Part shown: positions 57,004 to 64,000 of the stretch, piece after piece
Layout: every line of letters starts with the position of its first letter
How positions within the stretch are numbered: position 1 is the stretch's first letter
Assembly (NCBI RefSeq): GCF_029784165.1
Contig: NC_073695.1
Coordinates: 208,215,781-208,279,780 of the forward strand
Direction of reading: 5' to 3'
Source: Wyeomyia smithii
Taxonomy: Eukaryota; Arthropoda; Insecta; Diptera; Culicidae
Length of the DNA: 64,000 nucleotides
Position numbers and translations under genes: made by a program
Notes under the pieces: generated by a model
Told to the model about the DNA's origin: nothing
Databases searched by the model: none
The model's input: the letters and a program-made list of their open reading frames with translations, nothing else

Positions 57004-57898
57004 GGTTTTCTATTTTACTTTACTTTATAAATTTAAATTTTATCTGACATCGTGGTCTTAATGATATGGTTTTCAAACTAGTCTAAAGTTAAAAATATAG
57101 TTCGCAAACGTTGTCTAAAACTGACACAAGAAACATGATAGCCTTCTTGAAAACGTCTGTGTATAGTGTTGACTGGATCGTTATCACCGTATACGGTGTT
57201 CCTTGGTTCTGGCAGAATAAGTTGCCGTGGACGCAGTACTCGTTCTGGAGCATCGATTCTCATGCACCCCAGCAAGCTGGAACTATCGATTTCTCCGCGT
57301 AGTATTTTGGCGCCAAACACAGCTTGGTTTATATCTCGACGGGACTCCAGCAGCTCTATACCCAATAGGGCACCTCGATATTCGTAAGGGGGCAGGTCGT
57401 TAGGATTGCGCCATGGAAGTCTTCTTAGCGCACGACGGACAAATTTATGCTGAACAGATTCGATGCTAGATTTCCACACAGCTTCATATGGCGACCAAAC
57501 AACCGATGCGAACTCGAGTATCGAACTCCAAGATCCCTGACTTCGCCAACCCGTTCAAGCATCTGATCACCGATGACATAGTTGTATAGGATAGGTCTTT
57601 TAAGTCGTCGATATGAGATCACGTAACACTTTGCCACACTCACTACCAGGAAGTTTGACTTGCACCAATGAACGAATCCATCTAGTAGTTTCTGGATTTC
57701 TCTGCAATCAGTTTTATGTCGTATGATCAGGTAGATTGTCAAATCGTCGGCGTAGATTAGTACTCCACCATTCGCAAAAAATATCGTCACGTCATTAAAA
57801 AATATCACAAACAGCAATGGACCTAGATTGCTTCCTTGAGGCACGCCAGAGGAGGGGGAATTCGATGGAATGATGTCTCCTCTACTCCATGACACTTA
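57004..57898 (-). mobile_element. 5'-truncated, internally deleted CR1/T1-type retrotransposon
   Basis: A second CR1-clade copy, different in sequence from the one at 38-42 kb. The minus-strand 5' edge (about 57898) falls within the reverse transcriptase. The 3' end near 57004 passes CGATGTCAGATAAAATTTAA and ends in AAAGTAAAGTAAAATAG. No target duplication was identified. Confidence 0.7.
57078..57895 (-). pseudogene. CR1/T1-type reverse transcriptase and C-terminal fragment with internal deletion
   Basis: The first frame (57895-57425) has SGVPQGSNLGPLLFVIFFND, the catalytic YADDLTIY, WCKSNFLVVSVAKC and EVRDLGV. The second frame (57500-57078) resumes with ILEFASVVWSPYEAVWKSSI, HKFVRRALRRLPWRNPNDLP and PYEYR, ending in a stop at 57078. 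In the relative at 38-42 kb about 60-70 residues separate LGV from the S-x-LEY segment; here they are missing, and the junction near 57500-57520 falls in the shared words TTCGATACTCGAGTTCG. The deletion also shifts frame. The catalytic aspartate pair is intact, but upstream reverse transcriptase and the endonuclease are gone. Confidence 0.85.
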
Positions 57899-58287
57899 GC
57901 CTAAGGTAGCCATTCGCTTCGCTCTTTCCATCCGGCGAGCAAACACCAAAACTTGTAGCAGTCAAAGCGAGCCAGCGGCACAATCTTCTACATCTACACC
58001 GCGCGCTTTCCAAACAAAACAACGTGTAACCGTTTCGGCTAGAAGCCGTCGGAAATAGCTGCTAAAGTTACCATAGAGGGCATAGTAATACCGCACTGCC
58101 GTAACACTTTAATTTAGATCAGCGATGCTATAACCATAACCGATGAAACCCGAAACAGTGGCGAAGATCAGCAAAAGGCAAAATCCGCTTTTGGAGGCAC
58201 TGTATCTTGTACACCTGTTCATTCATGGTTCATTCCGGTAATGAAAACCTTGTTTTTTGTCACAGCTGCAGAATCCCTGCCACACCA
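57899..58287. other. Non-coding DNA
   Basis: No gene recognised. Probably in part the untranslated or decayed remainder of the transposase relic to the right. Confidence 0.3.
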
Positions 58288-58625
58288 TCAGCGAACGAAC
58301 TTGTCAGCAAACACGAATTCAAACCGCTTGGCGATTTTCTCATACAGCTTCCTCGCGCGGCGTTGTGCAACGAGATTCTGCTTGAGGGTCCTGTTGAGGT
58401 GCTTGCTGGCGTGGAAGGCCTTCACGGCGACAAATTCGTCGAACAGTGCTGTACGGTGCCGAGAATTTCTTAGCCAAATCACGCATGGTGATTCCACTTT
58501 TACGGTTGCTGTGATCAGTGCGATCCAGCGTTAGAATTTCATTGAATCGTTTCAGCACGCTGTTTACGGTTGAGGCACTCCGCAATTTTTGCACCAGATT
58601 TTCTCACGTCTTCCACGTTCCATAG
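58288..58625 (-). pseudogene. N-terminal fragment of an IS630-Tc1-mariner transposase (DD37E-like)
   Basis: From a probable ATG near 58623, several frames together read VEDVRK, VQKLRSASTVNSVLKRFNEI, DHSNRKSGITMRDLAKKFSA, PYSTVRRICRREGL and then LKQNLVAQRRARKLYEKIAK. The order (HTH, GITMRDLAKKF-S-x-STVRR second HTH, then A-R-K-L-Y-x-K) parallels the DD37E transposase at 42.3-43.2 kb, where SVRDVARKLG, the basic linker and RARKLYDKLL occur. Frameshifts occur near 58592 and 58420. The catalytic region with MDDE is absent. Family assignment is by this order. Confidence 0.65.
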
Positions 58626-58800
58626 TCGAAAACTTTTTTGATCCACTGACACGAATTTGATGAAACTTTCACCACTATGTAAACAAACCTTCCTCATCAC
58701 TGTGCTGTCATTGGTTTCTCGTAACCACCTATAGAGGCGCCACAGTAAATAAAAAGCTGCGACCAAATATTAAGCAGATTAAACTTCAGCCATCTCCCAG

Positions 58801-58943
58801 ATGGTCTCGAGGTACGATGCTGGCCTGACAAGCCAGAGACTGTTAGTGTCAGTAGGATCTAGCGCCGCAATTGTCCTGTATACTGAACAGTTGGCTGCGA
58901 AGTCTGTGTATAAATAAACAGAAGGTCAAGTTCCGAATCGGAA
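58801..58943 (+). mobile_element. tRNA-derived SINE (family 1), B box deleted
   Basis: Starts ATGGTCTCGAGGTACGATGC with TGGCCTGACAAGCCAG, then jumps directly to AGACTGTTAGTGTCAGTAGG. The roughly 30 bp holding the B box in the 23.1-kb copy is missing. The remainder (GCCGCAATTGTCCTG, TTGGCTGCGAAGTCTGTG, TATAAATAAACAGAAGG) is close to the other copies. Confidence 0.75.
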
Positions 58944-58986
58944 AAGTCAATCAGTCTCAGGAGGCCAGAAAAATGTTCCTCTAAGA

Positions 58987-59304
58987 CAGCGGTTCTCAAC
59001 CTTTTTTTGTCCGCGTACCCCTTGGCGATATATATCATATCGATTGTACCCCCTGGCTTGGAATGTTTTCGCAGAGTGGGAGGGAGTAATGGTAGATTAT
59101 GATGTGGTAGTCTAGTTGAGATTTTAAATTGAACTATGGTTTGTTTGTTTAATACAGTCATGTTTTAAGAGCAAGATTGAACAACAAATGAATTATCGTA
59201 AAGAAAAATTGCTTCGTCCGCCATTACTGATTTTTCTTTCGCGTACCCCCTGAAGGTTTTAGAATACCCCCAGGGGTACGCGTACCTCAGGTTGAGAACC
59301 GCTG
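58987..59304. mobile_element. hAT-type MITE with perfect ends and 8-bp target duplication
   Basis: The left end CAGCGGTTCTCAACC and right end GGTTGAGAACCGCTG are perfect 15-bp inverted repeats. The 8-bp direct repeat CTCTAAGA flanks both sides (58979-58986, 59305-59312). An 8-bp duplication with CAG...CTG ends is the hAT hallmark. The element is 318 bp, non-coding, with subterminal GCGTACCCC words. It inserted about 40 bp beyond the SINE. Confidence 0.95.
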
Positions 59305-59312
59305 CTCTAAGA

Positions 59313-61540
59313 CACTGAACTGAAAACGTTCAAGTACGGGCTTGTTACTATATTCTCAAAGACGAACCCAAGTTCAAAAAACTGCTAGATTCGAAGAAAT
59401 TGAAAAAAAAAACAAAATGGAAGACGAGTATCTTTATGATCAACTATATTTCGCCATCCTCCGAAACCCTAGTGACAGTTTAAATTATAGGGGAACTGTT
59501 CCATTATTGATCTCAGCCCATATATTCTTCTCATACACACGAAAACACAATTGAAAACAGGAAAAAAACGCATATTTTCTAACTAAACCAGACTACTAAT
59601 CCATGGAATCGATTCTTCTTAGTTCACTTTAGATTTCTCATAAAGTAAAATCCTCAAAAACTCACTGAAAAGCTCTAAATTTGATATTATAGTCGAGCAT
59701 CTGCACTCGAAAACTCATTTATTTCAATCACCTACCTCAGAAAACAAAATCCGCGCTTTGCTTCAAATGGCTACAACGAGACTCATTCAGCAGCTAACCA
59801 AAGTTTTTTTTTTCTCATCACTAGCGGACCACTTTTTATTTTAATCGCTTAACAAAATCACTTACTACACTAAGAATACTTTAATCTTTGAAATGTTCAC
59901 CTCAAATTTCCAAAAACAAGCTTGAATTAGTAGAAATATGTGATATGAATTTCTACATATCCTAAATTTCAACTGTATGTATTTTCATCTGTTTTCACTG
60001 CGTTGAAAAAAATCAAAAATTGCCAAATCAGTTCCTGTTTATACGAATCATCATACTGAAAATATTGAATTATTCCGAAATAATTGACAGAAATCGACAG
60101 CACTGCAGTGGTTACCTAGGTTACCAATTTTGCACGTAAACAACTAGAGCGGATATCTAGGTAACCTACTACAACGGTCTGTGGCTACGTTCTTTCATGA
60201 TAATGTGATTCATTCATGATTAGCAGTGTGATGAATATGGGGGCGTCGTGAGATGAATAATTGAGCAGTGATTCAAGTTTTGAGATGGATATGGAAGCGT
60301 TGTGAAAAATGGTTTGTTTTACAAAAGTCAGGATAAATCTGGCTAAGTTTACTAAATATACAATGCTGGGCGATTCCATAAGAGCACGTAAGCGTATTTT
60401 GTTCATTTGTTTCGTGAAAATTTGGTGTTTAATCCGTGCATTCTTCGTGAATATCGGCTTAATGAGATGAATAATGAAATAATTACCCTAGAATCATACC
60501 AATCCATTCTGAAAATATGTCACTGACGTTTGGCTAGGCCAGCGGTTTAAACAACAAAATATACAACACCAGTGCGTGGAATGCAAAGTTGGTCTATGTG
60601 AACTGGTTCTATTCAGGTTTCGCTGGTGTAAATCTAGTATACAGTTGTTCCAAAAATAGACCACCGCTGAAGATGCCCTTGCAAAAATAAAATTCTAATG
60701 TATTTGAAAGAGTGCTTTCATTGGAAGTGGAAATTAGCAAAAAAAAAACTAGAATTGTCAAAGAATTTCGCTAGTGAAAATGATTTTTATCAGCACTTAC
60801 CTTACATCTACATAAAATATGGGAAACTGTTTTTAAGAAAACGAATTTCTACAAACTGATTCATCATTACATGAACTAAAAACTTAAAAAATCTTCAAGT
60901 TTTACAACCGTGTTAGAAGCCCAACACCTTTAAGGTAGCAATTGTAGTTAATCGAAAAGCTAAACAAACCATTCACTACATTCAACAAATATTACCTTAA
61001 CCCTCATAAAAAACGGGCAAATTTCACCAAAAAATGAAACGTTTCATTTACGCCCTCCACCTTTCGCATTTGTTTCTAACCCCAAATATGGAAATACCGG
61101 GGAAAAAGATGATTTACTGCCAAGGTCATCTCTTCAATGACTGCTTCGGGGGAAGCACTCAAAATTGCTTGTCGCATGCTGCGGGAAGCGCATAAACCCG
61201 GGAAAATAGACTAGGGTTCAAAATTGTCCGGTAGCTGCATGCATGTAAGTAGCGGAAATATTACCGAAATTTTGGCACCCCGCCTTGGTCATCATCGGTC
61301 AATTCGGTTCTGTACATATGCGCTCGCAAATAAATTTCGGGGGTGGATGTTACACGATAAATGGGAGTCGTTACGAAATTATCACACTTGGTTGGTTAAT
61401 GTGATTATCGCATCGGCAGGAGGTTCCCCAATTACGCAAAGATAGGGAGTGTTATCTGCACAACGATTCAATTCGAAATTCGGGAAAAATAAAGAAAATG
61501 CTTCAAATATAACCAGAACACAATATCCGTGACGTACCAG
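59313..61540. other. Unassigned AT-rich DNA
   Basis: No gene, RNA or complete repeat recognised. Short open frames only. Confidence 0.4.
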
Positions 61541-62400
61541 CCTTTCAATCATCCGTCGCATTTTTTCTTACGCTGTTCGCCGCTGCGTCTACTCGTGGAA
61601 CATGTGCGCGACGCGACACGACTTTCACGCGTTCTTCCGCCACTCGCTCAAGTCGCCCTGGTACAAACTGGCAGGAGGCAGACGGCGCACCACCAGCTCA
61701 CTCGGTCTCTTTTTCGCTTCATATTACGTGTAACCTTACCAGGCACCTCCACTACCAGCCTGATCGAAGCCATCCGGCGGTCGCGCCGTCGTCGTCAGTC
61801 ACACATTGCAAAAATTTTCAAGGCCATGCACTCCTTTTTTTCTCCAGAGCCATTCACTCCATGCCACATCCATCCATCCATCCGGCTGCACTGCACCCGG
61901 CGCAAGCTCTCCCTTTTCTCTGCACCCTTCGTTCGTGTATGTGTGCCTGCAGTAATACCCGGAGACTCTCTTTAACATTTTTGCACTCTTTCTTTCTTTC
62001 TTCTCTTCCTCCTGCGTGATCTTTCTTTCTTCCATTTCTTCCACACTTTCTGTCTGGTAGCGCTGTTGAGCGGCTCTCGGCTGATCTTGATTCCGGAGAA
62101 AGAACGGACCCGAGGAAACCGGCATCGGAGCGGCTGTCTGATGAACCCCGCCGCACGCACTCGCCGCCGGTGTCCCCCTCCTCGATCGAGCCCCGCATGG
62201 CCGCAGCAGGGATTTCGGTGCGAATGTGTGTGCAAATCGTTTTGCGCGAAAAAAACTAACAAGAAAAATGTAAACCGAAAAAAAACCGGTTTGTTCGCCG
62301 CCGCGCTCGCGTTTAGATTCCTCACCTTTTTTCGTTTGGTGGCTTCGCTGCCGCTGCCGAGCAGAGAAAAAAGTGCTCTCTTTGTTGTTGGCTGGCGAGG
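61541..62400. promoter_or_regulatory. GC-rich, CpG-containing segment, possible regulatory or 5' exon region
   Basis: This segment is noticeably richer in GC and CpG than its surroundings and contains pyrimidine-rich tracts (CTTTCTTTCTTTCTTCT near 61988). Long overlapping frames are open on both strands (plus 61529-61975 and 62066-62548, minus 61799-62413), with charged low-complexity translations and no known domain. That pattern suggests untranslated or regulatory sequence rather than a coding exon. No TATA/Inr combination could be fixed. Confidence 0.2.
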
Positions 62401-62520
62401 CCAGAATTTTCAAAGTCGCGACTTGTTAGTTCGGAAGGAGAAATTACACATAATCACAGCCCGTTTCGGGTGGTTGCATCATTATTCGTTATACTTTTCA
62501 GCCTGGTTTAGTTATCGGTA

Positions 62521-62558
62521 CATGTTACAGCTAAGTATCTTCACTTAGCTGTAACATG
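62521..62558. repeat. Perfect 16-bp hairpin
   Basis: CATGTTACAGCTAAGT at 62521-62536 and its exact reverse complement at 62543-62558 enclose a 6-nt loop. No T tract typical of a bacterial terminator follows, and this is eukaryotic DNA. It may be a very small MITE remnant or a local inversion product. Confidence 0.8.
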
Positions 62559-64000
62559 AGACTGCAGGCGATTCTAAACACGAACCTTTTATAGTAATTG
62601 TACATTTAATTTTACTTCAATACTGAAGTTGTTAGAGCGACAAGTTCACGATTACAGTTGAGTAATATGATTTACAATGTAAAGTGACGTCGGTTTCGAG
62701 CAACACCGGCACAACTCGAAATTTTGCATTTTTGTGTTTTTGATAGCAAACGATGCCAAATATTGTTAAGTTTCATCCCACAAAGACCCATTTAGAAATT
62801 AACAAAAAGATCAAAGTTATAAGATGGGCCTGTGCAACTCAAATAAAAAAACGCAAACATGAACTTTCAGTTTGTATTTTGAGACCTCACAAAATTAAGA
62901 CAAAAATTGTTTCCCTATCAAAAAACAATATTCATTGCTAACCAAAAAAAACTGAAAAGAAAGACTTCACCTTCTTTCTTTTCGCTTTCAATCATGAGAA
63001 ACTAATCAAAAATCGTCAACTCATTGATCCAACCAAAAGACCATGCGCATTAGTCAACAACTAACGCGCCAACCGCTGAAAAATACTGACTGATGAAACG
63101 TGCCGCCGTTAGGCGGGCACACAGTGAGTGGGAACATAACACACTCCGTACAGATATGGGTAAAATTGCACCGCAAGCAAGAAATGGTAAGTTTTTCCGC
63201 GGGTTTAGATGTACACTCTCATAGAACAACAATAAAATATAAACGGAAAGCGGCGATCACACATTCGCACACGCGCGCGCGCTTCACCTGCTTGTGGGCG
63301 ACCGGCGAAACCCACATCGTGTTGTGATGAGCCAGAACTTCCCAGATTGTTTCCCAGAACCTTCCTCATCTCGATCGAAGGTAGAAGAACCAGCACCTTA
63401 ACGAAAGAATCATTTCCGCTTCTCATGCTGGTGTGGTTTGTGCTTACGTGCCATCGCTGGTGGAGGGGAAGGATTTCGCCGAAATTGATCTGACGAATCA
63501 GAAGAAATGCGTTCAGTACGAAGGTTGACGAATTCTTGTCCGTTGAGTGGCTCGTAAAGTATGTACAGTTCATTAGCAGAGGGATCATTTTAAACGAACT
63601 TTATTCTGCCGAAAGATGCTGCCTCACCGAATCCGCGGGGGACGAAAATGATTGAGCGGCTAAAAATTTCTTCCTTTGTTTGTCGTTCTCACTGCCAAAC
63701 GGATTTCGCCAAGCAAATCCTCGACACGTTTTGGCATTAATTCACTCGGAAGCGAGAGGCGGTCGCGATTTTTTTCCTTTCATATGGAAATTGCACAGAA
63801 CCAGGAGTGACATGTGCGGTAGCTACAACGCAGTAGCAATATTATAAATAACGAATAGGAGTAATGATGTACAAGGCTATAAAAGGGGGTGAATGTTCGC
63901 TATCCTTAACCCTTTGATGGTTAGGACATTTGAAACCGTTTTTGGCTGCATTTCGGCAAACAGGTAGATCAGAACAGTATTGAACACGCTAGCTTAACAT
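62559..64000. other. Unassigned non-coding DNA
   Basis: No gene or repeat recognised. GC-richer from 63.05 to 63.75 kb with a CG-alternating run near 63271. Minus-strand open frame 63205-63588 (127 codons) has no known motif. Confidence 0.35.

Noticed and set aside
61799..62413. 204-codon minus-strand charged protein
   Set aside because: The lysine/glutamate-rich segment is the reverse complement of a CTTT-type pyrimidine tract. The opposite strand is also open, which points to composition rather than coding.
1..64000. CRISPR arrays, bacterial operons, endogenous viral genes
   Set aside because: Nothing with regular short spacers, no prokaryotic gene organisation, and no frame with a recognisable viral protein signature was seen.

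Overview
This window looks like mosquito nuclear DNA, most likely culicine and Aedes-like. The call rests on its transposable elements: a CR1-clade retrotransposon with T1/Q-style proteins, a LOA/Lian-type retrotransposon tail, a DD37E IS630-Tc1-mariner transposase, DD34D mariners, a Feilai-type tRNA SINE and several mosquito-style MITEs. The DNA is AT-rich with scattered GC/CpG-richer islands. No complete host protein-coding gene, rRNA gene or functional tRNA gene could be recognised. The window reads as intergenic or long-intron sequence filled with nested, mostly dead mobile elements.

Layout. 0-5 kb is unassigned DNA with GC-richer patches and one dispersed repeat. 5.1-5.65 kb is a TIR MITE. 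6.3-7.3 kb is a degenerate modular repeat. 7.6-10.2 kb is a degenerate satellite interrupted by a 1.5-kb fold-back element. 10.8-11.5 kb is a SINE split by a MITE. 11.6-20.8 kb is mostly unassigned. 20.8-25.9 kb holds MITEs, SINE copies, a long palindrome, a 0.6-kb TIR element and a mariner remnant. 27.9-28.0 kb is a perfect 43-bp inverted repeat. 30.4-35.2 kb is probably a tandem duplication whose two copies carry different later insertions (a pogo-like element in one, a Lian-type element in the other), each followed by a mariner. 38.2-43.4 kb is a CR1 element with an uninterrupted 1075-codon ORF2, joined to a broken DD37E transposase. 44.7-49.6 kb is a large region bounded by inverted repeats. 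It contains short histone-like fragments and three histone-type 6-bp/4-nt hairpins, and is the most unusual part of the window. 49.6-54.0 kb is unassigned. 54.1-56.6 kb is a TIR element with a broken transposase, tandem repeats and SINEs. 57-59.3 kb has a deleted CR1/T1 fragment, a transposase remnant, a SINE and a hAT MITE with an 8-bp duplication. 59.3-64 kb is unassigned, with a GC-rich segment at 61.5-62.4 kb that could be regulatory.

The genes do not form a pathway. They are independent parasites, and nesting, target-site duplications and paralogous empty sites give a relative order of events. The only large intact coding region is the CR1 ORF2 (endonuclease plus reverse transcriptase). 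All boundaries, percentages of identity and family names come from reading by eye, without database searches.
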